Assembly: GCA_016933675.1 (NCBI GenBank)
Contig: JAFGAM010000126.1
Location: 80,905 to 144,904, forward strand
DNA length: 64,000 nucleotides
Source of the DNA: Candidatus Anaeroferrophillacea bacterium
GTDB lineage: Bacteria > Desulfobacterota > Anaeroferrophillalia > Anaeroferrophillales > Anaeroferrophillaceae
Direction: 5' to 3'
A program made the translations under genes and the position numbers. This document shows, one piece after another, positions 40,314 to 49,415 of the stretch. Position 1 is the stretch's first letter. Each line of letters starts with the position of its first letter. Below the pieces are notes generated by a model. It searched no databases. It was not told the origin of the DNA and worked only from the letters and a program-made list of their open reading frames with translations.

Positions 40314-40333
40314 GGGCGAAAAATTTTTCGCCC
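40314..40333. repeat. Intergenic palindrome GGGCGAAAAATTTTTCGCCC (second copy)
   Basis: This is identical over 20 bases to the copy at 1890-1909, again preceded by GAG and G and followed by a G. It lies between the tandem repeat and tilS. Confidence 0.85.
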
Positions 40334-40461
40334 GTACTCGCCACTAAACCGGGCCGACCGCAAGTGTCGCCCCTACTTCATCATCACGCAACGTCGCCCT
40401 GAACCCGGCAGACATCATCTACAGGCAAAAGGATACACCTGTGCAGATCATGCACGTAGCG

Positions 40462-41445
40462 TCAATCTACGGGGAAGACGATGACGAAAAGGCCGGATGC
40501 CAGCCGGGCACGAATGCCGTTACCCAGGTGATATTCCGCCGGCCGACGCCGACAAACAATGCCCGCCAGGGTTGCCAGCGTATCCCGCCGCGGCTGGCGG
40601 TCAACACCCGCCGCGGTGACCGCCCGGGCGAGCACCCGCACCAGCAGCCCCGGTGCCAGGGACGCCAGTTCCACCGCCGGCAATGCCACCGCCCCGGAGC
40701 GATGCTCGGCCAGCCGGCGGAAGGTTTCATCCGCCAGTCCGTCAAGCACCTCCAGATCGGCCGCCAGGGTGACGGCGGTGGCGGCCAGGTGCTCATCGAG
40801 CCGGGGATCGTCGGCCGCCTCCCGCAGCACCGGCATCACCCGGCGGCGGATACGGTTGCGGGTATAGGCCGGGTCGGCATTGGTGGCGTCGTCGCGGTAT
40901 GCCACCCGGTGCCGGTCAGCCCAGGCGGCAAGCCGCTCCCGGGAAACATCCAGCAGCGGCCGCACGATGCGCCCGCGGCGCCCCGGAATCCCTTTCAGAC
41001 CGCGCAGTCCGGTACCCCGCAGCAGGTTCATGACCATCGTCTCCGCCTGGTCGGAGGCGGTATGCGCGGTCAGGATCAGGCTCTCCGGACAACGCGCGAG
41101 ACAGCGGGAGAAGAAGGCGTAACGGGCCTGCCGGGCGGAGTCCTCGGGAACCCGCCCCGTCGCCGTGCCGCCCCGCTCGCGCCACTGACCGACTGACAGC
41201 GGAATGCCCGCCTCCCGGCAGACGGCGGCGACGAACCGTTCATCGGCATCGGCGTCTTCGCCCCGGAGCCGATGATTGAAATGGACCACCCCCAGCGAAA
41301 ACGTCCGGCGCCGGCGGAGCATCAGCAGCGCCCGCAGCATGGCCATGGAATCGCCGCCGCCGGAGACCGCCGCCAGTAACGGTACCGCGGGGAAACCGGG
41401 GGCGATTTCCCGCAGGCGGCGCTCAAGGTGACGCGGCAGATTCAT
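40462..41445 (-). CDS. tilS: tRNA(Ile)-lysidine synthetase TilS (short form)
   Basis: TilS converts cytidine 34 of the minor tRNA-Ile to lysidine, so AUA is read correctly. The PP-loop is AAVSGGGDSMAML, followed by VVHFNHRLRG, ILTAHTASDQAETMVMNLLRG and RPLLDVSRE with NADPAYTRNRIR. I start at MNLPRHLERR (41445). At 327 residues it lacks much of the C-terminal domain of the E. coli enzyme. In related genomes I recall tilS directly upstream of ftsH; here it is 25 kb away. Confidence 0.93.
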   Translation of the reverse strand: MNLPRHLERRLREIAPGFPAVPLLAAVSGGGDSMAMLRALLMLRRRRTFSLGVVHFNHRLRGEDADADERFVAAVCREAGIPLSVGQWRERGGTATGRVPEDSARQARYAFFSRCLARCPESLILTAHTASDQAETMVMNLLRGTGLRGLKGIPGRRGRIVRPLLDVSRERLAAWADRHRVAYRDDATNADPAYTRNRIRRRVMPVLREAADDPRLDEHLAATAVTLAADLEVLDGLADETFRRLAEHRSGAVALPAVELASLAPGLLVRVLARAVTAAGVDRQPRRDTLATLAGIVCRRRPAEYHLGNGIRARLASGLFVIVFPVD

Positions 41446-42664
41446 CGCGGAGATCGACCAGAATCCGTTCCCCGGCGGGCGGTTCAAGGATCGCCCGACA
41501 GCGCCGACCGTCGGCGAAACGGTAACCGCCGAACCAGTCGACCAGCATCTCGCCGGAGGCGAAGGTACGCACCCGGAGATCGACCTGGCCGGCGGCCAGC
41601 CGGTCGATTGCGGACGATTCCACCGTCCGCAGCGCTTCCAGGGCCGACCGCAGTTGCCGGAGATCGGCGAAATGCCGGATCCCCCGTAGGGACACGATCA
41701 ACTCCCGGGAGTGCGCGGGAAAAACGGCGTATTCACGCAACAGGTATTCCATCACCATGTTGTTCAGCATCTCCGCCAGGCGCTCGTCGAGGCGTTCCCG
41801 GCCGCCGGCCGGATCACCGGCCACCACCCGGACATCATGATCAGCGAAGCGGTTCGCCAGACGATTGACGCAGTCGGCGAAAAACAGCTCGAAACCGCCC
41901 GTAAGCACGGTTTTATCGACGGTTGCGATCACTCCCTCCCGGACCGGATCGGCGGCGATCAGTACCACCAGTTCGGCATCACCGTCTTCAAGCTCCGGCA
42001 GCGGCATATCCGGTGTCGCGGCGGCCTCCGTTCCGGCATCTTCAGTCAGCCGCCGGAAGCGCGCCCGGACAGCCGCCGCCGGAGCACCGGAAACAATCCG
42101 CGGCGTGAAACCGTAGGCCGCCAGTTCCCGGGCAAGATTCGCCACCAGGCGTTCCGGGGCGGAATGGGCCGCGGCCGAGGGCCCGGACGCCGACATGGCG
42201 TCAAGCACCAGGTCGATGCGGTTCACGGCCTGGCGGGTGGGAGTCAGGATATCGGTGAGATCGGCCTGGAGCAGGCCGGCGTGGAGATAGGCGTTGACCT
42301 CGACCTGGTACATCTCCCCCAGCATGCGGCTGGACTGCAGTTCGTAGGAAAGGATGTAGCGCTCCCGGCGTTGCAGGATGGTATCGCGTACCAGCTCCTC
42401 CTGCCCCTGCCCGGCCCCCAGCCGGGCGAAAATGTAGGTTTCCAGCGCCCGTTCCAGGGCATCCCGGATTGCCTCCTCGCGGGCGGCGGCGATGCTCTCG
42501 CCGATCACCGCCGTTCCGCGGGACACCAGCAGGGCCCGGTCTTCGCCGTCCCGTGCCATCCCGGTGGGCGGCAGCAACAACGGCAGCAGAACCATGAGGA
42601 CGAACCCCGCCAACCGGACATGGAACCGGCGGTAAGGCGGCCGCCGGGCCGTGGAAGTGGTCAT
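41423..42664 (-). CDS. Periplasmic protein with FlgT-N-like opening, function unknown
   Basis: The 413-residue product has an uncleaved anchor or signal (LAGFVLMVLLPLLLPPTGMA, about residues 18-37). The next part, SRGTAVIGESIAAAREEAIR followed by DALERALETYI, resembles the N-terminal domain of the flagellar assembly protein FlgT and similar envelope proteins. No flagellar gene is near. The rest (residues 150-413) shows no motif I recognise. It overlaps cvpA by 4 bases and tilS by 23, so it is likely co-transcribed with them. Confidence 0.65.
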   Translation of the reverse strand: MTTSTARRPPYRRFHVRLAGFVLMVLLPLLLPPTGMARDGEDRALLVSRGTAVIGESIAAAREEAIRDALERALETYIFARLGAGQGQEELVRDTILQRRERYILSYELQSSRMLGEMYQVEVNAYLHAGLLQADLTDILTPTRQAVNRIDLVLDAMSASGPSAAAHSAPERLVANLARELAAYGFTPRIVSGAPAAAVRARFRRLTEDAGTEAAATPDMPLPELEDGDAELVVLIAADPVREGVIATVDKTVLTGGFELFFADCVNRLANRFADHDVRVVAGDPAGGRERLDERLAEMLNNMVMEYLLREYAVFPAHSRELIVSLRGIRHFADLRQLRSALEALRTVESSAIDRLAAGQVDLRVRTFASGEMLVDWFGGYRFADGRRCRAILEPPAGERILVDLRDESAASP

Positions 42665-43191
42665 GGCTTTCCTTTCCCCGGCCCGGCCGTGCCGGTATCC
42701 CCGGCAGCATCGGCCAGCGCCCGGAAGCGTTCCGGCAACAGGCCGAGGGTAACCTGTGAACAGCCTCTGAGTACCGGCACCAGCCGGGAGTGCTGCAGGA
42801 AAGGGATATCCCGGCCCCAGATAAAACCGATCATGAAGATCATGATGGAGGTGAGCACCAGGCCCTTGAGGATCCCCAGAACGCCGCCCAGCAGCCGGTC
42901 GAACCAGCCGATCTCCGCCTGCACGGTGGCATGGCGGACAAGCATCCGCACGATCCCGAATACCAGCATAACACCGAACAACAGGAAAACGAAGGCCAGG
43001 AAACCGGCCACGGGGGTCAGTCTGACGACAGGCAGCAGGTAGGCGGCGACCGACTCGTAGTGCCGGCCGGCAACCACCAGGCTGACGAAGACACCGACAA
43101 GCGACAGGATTTCCGACAAAAAACCCTTGAAATAACCGTAGACCATCGTCAGAATGACGACCATACAGATAATGACGTCCAGCGCGGTCAT
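42661..43191 (-). CDS. cvpA: CvpA family inner-membrane protein
   Basis: The 176-residue protein (from MTALDVIICMVVIL) has four predicted helices and the CvpA signatures GYFKGFLSEILSLVG and GWFDRLLGGVLGILKGLVL. GGAGAGAG before the ATG at 43191 decides the start over the longer track frame. CvpA is needed for colicin V production and envelope stress tolerance in enterobacteria; its biochemical role is unknown. Confidence 0.92.
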   Translation of the reverse strand: MTALDVIICMVVILTMVYGYFKGFLSEILSLVGVFVSLVVAGRHYESVAAYLLPVVRLTPVAGFLAFVFLLFGVMLVFGIVRMLVRHATVQAEIGWFDRLLGGVLGILKGLVLTSIMIFMIGFIWGRDIPFLQHSRLVPVLRGCSQVTLGLLPERFRALADAAGDTGTAGPGKGKP

Positions 43192-43300
43192 GTTCTCTCT
43201 CCGGTGTTCATGCGGTGACAGCCTTGATGGCTGCGGATCAACCCCATCCGCGTCACTACCCGCCGGTGGTGCCGCCCGCACAGGGCGCTTCCGGCGGAGT

Positions 43301-43354
43301 CATTCGACGTCCTTCTCCACACCCTCATTCCCCGGTAAGAAGGTGCCGCGAATC
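43301..43354. repeat. Dispersed element, copy 1 (cvpA upstream spacer)
   Basis: CATTCGACGT, CTTC and GCCGCGAATC occur with exactly the same spacing as at 46720-46773, with CTCA/TCC matches between. The two copies are gap-free over 54 bases. Confidence 0.55.
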
Positions 43355-43455
43355 CGAAACGGTTACGGCGCCATCCCCTTGTGGCGCCATGTGGGCAGTC
43401 ATTACGGGCTCATGATCACTGCGGCCGCGGCGCTCGGCACCAACCTCCGGTTGCT

Positions 43456-44766
43456 TCAGGCGCGGTCGTCGAAGTCGGTAATCATCGCCACGGTTTGCGC
43501 GGCGGCGCCGATCAGACCGCCGAGGCCGAAACCCGGCAGGTTATCCCAGCCACAGAAATACAGCCGCAGGTAGCCGCGGGCAACAGGCAGAAAGGCCCCG
43601 CCCATCACCGCCGGGGCGGCGGGACGAAAACCCCATGCCGGGGACGTCGACATGCCATTGTCCGGCATTCCGGACACCGTCTCGCCACCATCAGCGGCCG
43701 TCGTCGCCGCCCGCCAGGAAAAACGGCGCATGCCGCCCGCGGCGTCCGGCAGCCGCATCTCCGCCGCCGCGCCGGTGAGGGGCGCGGCGTCCGGCAGCCG
43801 CAACTCCGGCACCGGCAGGTCGTTTTCGGCAGCGAAACCTTTATCCCCTGCCGGCGCCGACATCGGTTCGGCATCCTCCCGCAGGCGGAAACCGGGATGT
43901 TCCAGGCGCACCAGCCGGCGGACATCGCCGCGCCGGTGAAGCGGCGGAATGGCATCGAGCAGGGTTGTGTGATCGCCATCGACGATCATGTGCCGGCCGC
44001 GCACCTCGACCCGGTTGTTTCTTCCTATACCGATACACCACTTGCCGTCAAATACCAGCGGCAGGGGCTCATCGGCGAGCTCGGCGCCCCGCTCCAGCAG
44101 GTCGCGGCGCAGCCGCGTCACCAGCCCCGCCGCCGGCACCGGCACGGCGTCTTCGGCCAGCAGGATACCGACACCCCAGGCAAGGGCCGGCAGCGGCAAA
44201 TCGACGAAGCGAAAGAGCGAGATAACCGGTGTCAGGGCGGTGAGGAAACGGCAGAGCGGCAGCGGCAGCCGCCGCCGCGCCATCCAGCCGGGGGCATCGA
44301 GCCGGCGGCTGTCGCGCAGCACCTCGTGCCGTACCAGGAGCCGGAAGATCGCCCCGTAATGCCGCAGGCCGACCGGCGGTATCTGCACCCCGGCGGCCAT
44401 TGCTCCGTCGATGACCCGGTTCAGCTCGAGCAGTTCATCGATCCAGCCGGCATCGGCACCGACCGAATGTTCTTCGAGCCACCGCCGCCGTTCGCCGACG
44501 GCAGCCGGCCAGTCGCTGACGGCACCCTCCCGGTCACGCCAGCGAAACCACGGCGCCGTCGGCACCGTATCCGCATCGAGAACACCGCTCTCCTCCAGCA
44601 GCCGGCGCGGCGTACCCGCGGCCAGCGGCAGAAAGAATGGCGCCGGCAACCGCACCGGCGCCGCGGGCACCAGCAGTACATCATATCCCCGCTCCCGCAA
44701 TTGCCGGGCCACCAGCAGGGGACCGGGGGTATGGTCACGGCAGATGATATCATAAGCGGGCTTCAC
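43456..44766 (-). CDS. Divergent FAD-dependent oxidoreductase-like protein (phytoene desaturase-like), possibly non-catalytic
   Basis: The 436-residue protein resembles phytoene desaturase or amine oxidase relatives only at the ends: YDIICRDHTPGPLLVARQLR with ERGYDVLLV is where a GxGxxG dinucleotide fold should be, and LYFCGWDNLPGFGLGGLIGA resembles the C-terminal FAD-binding block. The glycine motif itself is missing. The start is GTG with GGGGAGGA upstream and a 4-base overlap with the DUF523 gene. It may have lost FAD binding or be a different family; I could not decide. Confidence 0.5.
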   Translation of the reverse strand: MKPAYDIICRDHTPGPLLVARQLRERGYDVLLVPAAPVRLPAPFFLPLAAGTPRRLLEESGVLDADTVPTAPWFRWRDREGAVSDWPAAVGERRRWLEEHSVGADAGWIDELLELNRVIDGAMAAGVQIPPVGLRHYGAIFRLLVRHEVLRDSRRLDAPGWMARRRLPLPLCRFLTALTPVISLFRFVDLPLPALAWGVGILLAEDAVPVPAAGLVTRLRRDLLERGAELADEPLPLVFDGKWCIGIGRNNRVEVRGRHMIVDGDHTTLLDAIPPLHRRGDVRRLVRLEHPGFRLREDAEPMSAPAGDKGFAAENDLPVPELRLPDAAPLTGAAAEMRLPDAAGGMRRFSWRAATTAADGGETVSGMPDNGMSTSPAWGFRPAAPAVMGGAFLPVARGYLRLYFCGWDNLPGFGLGGLIGAAAQTVAMITDFDDRA

Positions 44767-45257
44767 CGGGAATCCTCCCCGGCGATCGCTGCGGCGGAAA
44801 TGAAATCCCGGGCAGTGACCACCCGGATCCCCGCCCGGTAAAAGAGCGCCTTCGTCACTCCGGTGCCGGCAACGAGACCGCCGCCCCGGTAGACTGCGGT
44901 GCTGCCGCAGGACGGGCTGCGGTCCATGAAAACCGCCAGCCGGGCCCCGGCCAGCCGGGCGATGGCCAGGGCCGCTTCGGCCCCGGCGACCAGCGCCGCG
45001 GTCAGGTCGACGCCGGCGGCGGTGACCACCCGGCCCCGGCCGGCGAGCACCTCGTCACCGTCTCCGGCAGCAAAGAACATCGGCGGCCGCGGGGTGGCAA
45101 AGCCCGCCAATTGCTCCGGACACAGCGGCACCGGAACAGTGCCGGTATCCGCCAGTCGCCGCATGAGCTGCCCGTCGGTCCTGTCGCCGCCGTCATAACG
45201 ACAGGGAATCCCCAGCAGACAGGCGCTGACCACCACCGCGTGACCGGCGGCGGTCAT
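44763..45257 (-). CDS. DUF523 family protein
   Basis: The 164-residue protein begins near MTAAGHAVVVSACLLGIPCRYDG, the DUF523 hallmark, and has PLCPEQLAG, then AVFMDRSPSCGST in the second half with conserved cysteines. Function is unknown; the cysteines could bind metal. I start it at 45257 because that gives an ATGA overlap with bioA and the family start. It is translationally coupled to bioA and the FAD-like gene. Confidence 0.88.
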   Translation of the reverse strand: MTAAGHAVVVSACLLGIPCRYDGGDRTDGQLMRRLADTGTVPVPLCPEQLAGFATPRPPMFFAAGDGDEVLAGRGRVVTAAGVDLTAALVAGAEAALAIARLAGARLAVFMDRSPSCGSTAVYRGGGLVAGTGVTKALFYRAGIRVVTARDFISAAAIAGEDSR

Positions 45258-46627
45258 GCTTCCCGCCCCTCGGTAACGCCACGAACGGCATCGAAGGCGA
45301 TGGCGAACAATTCGTCGAGCTGGTCGTTTTCGATGCACAGCGGCGGGATGAAATACAGCACGTCGCCCAGCGGCCGCAGGTAGGCACCGGTTTCCAGGCA
45401 GCGGTCGGCAACCAGCTTGCCGATGCGCCGGTCGGCGGGATACGGTTCACCGCAACGCCGGTCCGCCACCATCTCCACCGCGCCGATCATCCCCATTCCC
45501 CGCACGTCGCCGGCGTGTTCCAGTTCCCGAAACCGCTGCAATTGCTGCTGAAAATATTCGACCTTGGGCTGGAGACCGGCGATGATCCCGGCCTCGCGGA
45601 AGTACTCTAGGTTGCGCCGGCCGATGGCCGCCGCCAGCGGGTTGCCGGTGTAGCTGTGGCCGTGGAAAAAGGTTCTACCGTCGGCGTAATCGCCCCAGAA
45701 GGCTTCGTAGATCCGGTCGGTGGCAGCGGTGACCGCCAGCGGCAGGTAGCCGCCGGTAAGCCCCTTGGCCATGCACATCAGGTCCGGGGTGATGCCGGCA
45801 TGTTCACAGGCGAACATCCTGCCGGTGCGGCCGAAGGCCACCGCCACCTCGTCGGCGATGAGATGAACGTCATAACGGTCGGCCAGTTCCCGCAGCCGCC
45901 GCAGATACGCCGGTGGATAGACCAGCATGCCGGCCACCGCCATCACCAGAGGCTCGACGATGATACCGCAGATCTCGTCCGCATGCTCCATAAGCAGGTC
46001 TGTCAACGGCTGCTGACATTCCAGGCGGCAGGTTTCGGGCCGCTTCCCCGCCGGGCAGCGATAGCAGTATGGTGCCGGCACTCGAAAGGTGTCGAACAGC
46101 AGCGGCTTGAACAACGCGTGGTACTGTTCGATACCGCCGACACTCACCGCCCCGAGGGTGTCGCCGTGGTAGGCATTCGCAAGGGAGACAAAGGTCCGCT
46201 TGTCGGTGCGGCCGAGGTTGCGCCAGTACTGGAAGGACATCTTCAGGGCCACTTCCACCGCCGTCGAACCGTTGTCGGAGTAGAAGATGCGCGTCAGACC
46301 GGGGGGCAGCACCGCGGCCAGTTCACGGGCCAGACCAATGGCCGGTTCGTGGGTCAGGCTGGCCAGCGCGCAGTGGGCCACCTTGTCCAGTTGTTCGCGC
46401 AACGCCGCACCAAGTACCGGGTGGCGATGGCCGTGAAGGTTCACCCACCACGAGGAGATACCGTCGATATAACGGTTTCCCGCGATATCGTACAGGTAGA
46501 TCCCGTCACCGCGATCGATGATGATCTGCCGGCCGGCGGCGTATTCCTTCATCTGGGTAAAAGGCTTCCAGATATATTGCCGGTCCCATTGGGCCAACAG
46601 TTCCGGGGTCGATTCCGCGGTGGTCAT
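45254..46627 (-). CDS. bioA: Adenosylmethionine-8-amino-7-oxononanoate aminotransferase BioA
   Basis: BioA makes 7,8-diaminopelargonic acid in biotin synthesis, with SAM as amino donor and PLP as cofactor. The 457 residues include YIWKPFTQMKEY at the start, DGISSWWVNLHGHRHP, FYSDNGSTAVEVALKM, IADEVAVAFGRTG, the PLP lysine in CMAKGLTGGYLPLA and FFHGHSYTGNPLA. GGAGGG precedes the ATG. No other biotin gene is in the window. Confidence 0.96.
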   Translation of the reverse strand: MTTAESTPELLAQWDRQYIWKPFTQMKEYAAGRQIIIDRGDGIYLYDIAGNRYIDGISSWWVNLHGHRHPVLGAALREQLDKVAHCALASLTHEPAIGLARELAAVLPPGLTRIFYSDNGSTAVEVALKMSFQYWRNLGRTDKRTFVSLANAYHGDTLGAVSVGGIEQYHALFKPLLFDTFRVPAPYCYRCPAGKRPETCRLECQQPLTDLLMEHADEICGIIVEPLVMAVAGMLVYPPAYLRRLRELADRYDVHLIADEVAVAFGRTGRMFACEHAGITPDLMCMAKGLTGGYLPLAVTAATDRIYEAFWGDYADGRTFFHGHSYTGNPLAAAIGRRNLEYFREAGIIAGLQPKVEYFQQQLQRFRELEHAGDVRGMGMIGAVEMVADRRCGEPYPADRRIGKLVADRCLETGAYLRPLGDVLYFIPPLCIENDQLDELFAIAFDAVRGVTEGREA

Positions 46628-46719
46628 CGCGTCCCTCCATTCAACCTGTCAGCTTCAACAACCGCTGCGGGTTTCATCATCACCACTCCATCCACATCCA
46701 TATTCATTGCCGGTCAGAT

Positions 46720-46773
46720 CATTCGACGTACTTCCGTGCAGGCTCACTCCTCAGGTCTTACGCGCCGCGAATC
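46720..46773. repeat. Dispersed element, copy 2 (bioA upstream spacer)
   Basis: This copy pairs with 43301-43354. It is followed by GAGGGGCGATTCAT, a broken relative of the AGGGGCG palindromes. Both copies lie upstream of minus-strand genes. Confidence 0.55.
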
Positions 46774-46865
46774 TGGAGGGGCGATTCATACAGTACCCCT
46801 GCGCGGCCATACCTTTTCAGCGTGTTTCGGCAGTTTTTACGGTTCCATCGTGGTTCCATCACCGT

Positions 46866-47810
46866 TCACGGCTGCCGGTAGCCCGGCAGCGAGATGGCAC
46901 CGCGGTCGGCGTCGACGGCACAGACCATACCCTGCATGAACGTCAGGCTCAGCGGACAGTGGCCGTAGCGAATGCCGGCCAGAATCGGAAACCGGTCGGC
47001 GGCGAAAAACTCGCGGAAAAATTCCCCGAACATCCGGTTCTCCTCCGCATCCGGGGAGGAGAAATGACCCAGAAGCACCATCCCCACCCGTGCGAAGATC
47101 CCCGCCAGGCGCAACTGCGTAAGCCAGCGATCAATCCGGAAGAGCCGCTCGTCAGGCTCCTCCAGAATCAGGACCGCATCGGTGAAGTCCGGCATGAACG
47201 TGGTCCCGGCCAGCGCGGCGATAACACTCAGGGTGCCGCCGAGCAGCGGCCCGGCGGCGGTCCCCGGACGCAACACGACAACCTCGGGTGCCTGTAGCCA
47301 GGGCTGGATCAATTCCGCCACCCGGGGACCGGAATCACCGCCGACCAGGGCCCAGAACAGCTCCTCGGCGATCACTCCCGGCCGGGCCATGTCGATGGCC
47401 ACCATGGGTCCCGAACAGGTGGCCAGCCCGGTTCGTTGCCAGATGGCCAGTTGCATGGCGGTGATGTCGCTGTAGCCCACCAGCAGGCGGCGGGAGCGGG
47501 CGATGAGCTCGAAGTCCAGGCGCGGCAGCAGCGGCAGGCAGCCGTAGCCGCCGCGGGCGGCGAACACCGCCTCGACGGCCGGATCGGCGAACATCCGGTG
47601 CAGGTCCGTCAGCCGTTCTTCATGGGTACCGGCCAGGTGATGCCGGCGCCGGAGAATTCCCGGCGCCGGAACCGGGCGGTAGCCCCGGCATCGCAGCCAG
47701 TCGCAGCCCCGGTCAAGGAACGACTCCTGTACGGGACCGGCCGGAGCGGTGACGCCGATGGCGGCGCCGGAAATCAGCGGGCGTGGGTATCGTGTCGTTA
47801 TTACGCCCAT
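46866..47810 (-). CDS. ldcA: Muramoyltetrapeptide LD-carboxypeptidase (peptidase S66)
   Basis: The enzyme removes the terminal D-alanine from murein tetrapeptides during peptidoglycan recycling. S66 features are IGVTAPAGPV near the start, VEAVFAARGGYGCLPLL, the serine nucleophile in LLVGYSDITA, GPLLGGTLSVIAAL and ILEEPDERLFRIDRWLTQL. I prefer the ATG at 47810; the TTG at 47855 is possible but adds 15 residues. The product is 314 residues. Confidence 0.92.
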   Translation of the reverse strand: MGVITTRYPRPLISGAAIGVTAPAGPVQESFLDRGCDWLRCRGYRPVPAPGILRRRHHLAGTHEERLTDLHRMFADPAVEAVFAARGGYGCLPLLPRLDFELIARSRRLLVGYSDITAMQLAIWQRTGLATCSGPMVAIDMARPGVIAEELFWALVGGDSGPRVAELIQPWLQAPEVVVLRPGTAAGPLLGGTLSVIAALAGTTFMPDFTDAVLILEEPDERLFRIDRWLTQLRLAGIFARVGMVLLGHFSSPDAEENRMFGEFFREFFAADRFPILAGIRYGHCPLSLTFMQGMVCAVDADRGAISLPGYRQP

Positions 47811-48227
47811 TGTCGCCGGGAAGCCAGTCGAATAAATAACGTAATGATCCCTCAAGAATCATGCCTGCCTGCCGAAGGCAGGCACAGGATCGCATCGATT
47901 TCACCCGCGGGTGCCCCGCGGCCGCTTTCATGCGCACATTTCCTAGCAAATCAATTGACAAAAGTCAAAAAATATAATAGCTTTCGCAGATACTTAGAGA
48001 ACACTACGCACTTTGACCGGAAATTATAAAACACTATTTTCGGTGACCCCGCAGCCTGTGCCGATTGGCCTCGAAAACCGGATGGCACCGTGACTGCGCC
48101 GGCATCACTGCGCCTTCCGGCCCGATGACCGCGGCGTACCCGGCAATACGCCGCAGCGATTCGGGGCCCGGCGCATGGCTGCGGTTGGCGTCGTTGCCAG
48201 GCCATCATTTTTCTGACAGGTATCCCA
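47811..48227. other. Divergent spacer between ldcA and the TPR gene
   Basis: An AT-rich island (about 47940-48040) in GC-rich DNA probably contains promoters. I see TTGACA at 47955 and TATAAT at 47973, but only 12 bases apart, and a weaker TTGACC...TATTTT pair (48013/48035) pointing towards the TPR gene. A GGATGGCACCGT box occurs at about 48080-48091. No gene is visible. Confidence 0.45.
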
Positions 48228-49388
48228 TTGACCCCGCCATCCGGAATTTTCAACCGATTGAAACAATTGCTGAAATCCGCCGCCTCTGGCGGTCGGCAGC
48301 GGGTATCGCAGGAGTCGGCATCCCTCGAAACCCTGCGCGGCCAGTGGCAGCGAAACCCCGGCAACATCCGCCTGCGCATTAAGCTGGCCGATGCCATGCT
48401 GGCCGCGGATCTGCAGCAGGAAGCCGTCACCGAGTACCTGGGCGCCGCCCGGTCCTACGTCGAGCAGGGCTTTGCGCCGATGGCCATTGCCATATTCAAA
48501 AAGATCGTCAAAATCAACGCAGACCATATCGAAGCGAATCTCGCCCTTGCCCGCATCTATCAGCGGGAAAACCTTTTTGCCGATGCCGTCACGTATTACC
48601 AGAGCGTGTTCCATCACCACTACACCACCGACCGTCGCCAAGAGGCGTTCGATATCCTCGAAAAAATCATCGAGATCGCGCCCGACAAAGAACAATTCCG
48701 CCGGCAGATGCGGGAGATGTTTCCGGATTTCCGCGAGGTGGAAAAGAGCGCCTATTCCGACCTGCTGGTCACGAATCGGACGGCGGGGGCGGAAAAGCTG
48801 GATATAACCCCGGCGGACGACGATTTCTTCGATCTCGGCGCCGAGCTGTCGGCGGAGCTCGGGGAGGATGATCTGGCCACCATCCCTGACCGCGGCACTG
48901 AACATGCCCCGGCCGCGCTCGACGCCGATATCGGCGTCGAGCGTATCTTCGCAGCACTCAAGCAGACCATCCGTGAGGGCAGCGCGAGCGCCGGTGACGA
49001 TGACGCCGATCAGCAGAAGTTTCACTACAATCTGGCGGTGGCCTACCGGGAACTGGGAATGAACGACCAGGCAATCGAGGAAAGTCAGACTTCCCTCGAC
49101 GTTCCGGCCTACCGGATCCCGGCGCTGCTGCTGCGCGGTCAGATCTTTCGCGAACTGGGAAATTTCAAGGAGTCACTGTCACAACTCCAGCAGGGACTGC
49201 GCGAACGCGGTCTCAACCGGCGTGATTTTCTCAGCCTGAAATACGAGCTCGGTATCACTCTGGTGGGCCTGAACGACGCTCCGCGAGCGGTGGAGGCCTT
49301 TCGCGAGGTCTACTCCATCGACCCCGCGTTCCGGGAAGTGGCGGCATACATTGCGGAGCTGGATGAGGGCGTCGAGATGATCTCCTGA
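48228..49388 (+). CDS. Tetratricopeptide-repeat protein (start of MglA-like module)
   Basis: The 386-residue soluble protein has TPR-type repeats at about 45-145 (IRLRIKLADAMLAADLQQEA, MAIAIFKKIVKINADHIEAN and LARIYQRENLFADAVTYYQS) and again at 260-375. An acidic linker (about 190-250) separates them. TPRs usually hold protein partners. The start is TTG with AGG upstream; no ATG fits. The gene ends 27 bases before the GTPase gene, so it is likely its operon partner. Confidence 0.85.
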   Translation: MTPPSGIFNRLKQLLKSAASGGRQRVSQESASLETLRGQWQRNPGNIRLRIKLADAMLAADLQQEAVTEYLGAARSYVEQGFAPMAIAIFKKIVKINADHIEANLALARIYQRENLFADAVTYYQSVFHHHYTTDRRQEAFDILEKIIEIAPDKEQFRRQMREMFPDFREVEKSAYSDLLVTNRTAGAEKLDITPADDDFFDLGAELSAELGEDDLATIPDRGTEHAPAALDADIGVERIFAALKQTIREGSASAGDDDADQQKFHYNLAVAYRELGMNDQAIEESQTSLDVPAYRIPALLLRGQIFRELGNFKESLSQLQQGLRERGLNRRDFLSLKYELGITLVGLNDAPRAVEAFREVYSIDPAFREVAAYIAELDEGVEMIS

Positions 49389-49415
49389 TCATCACACCGT
49401 TTTCGAGGTTAATAC

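Noticed and set aside
47955-47978. TTGACA and TATAAT pair upstream of the TPR gene
   Set aside because: The spacer is only 12 bases, too short for sigma70. I kept the region only as an AT-rich candidate.
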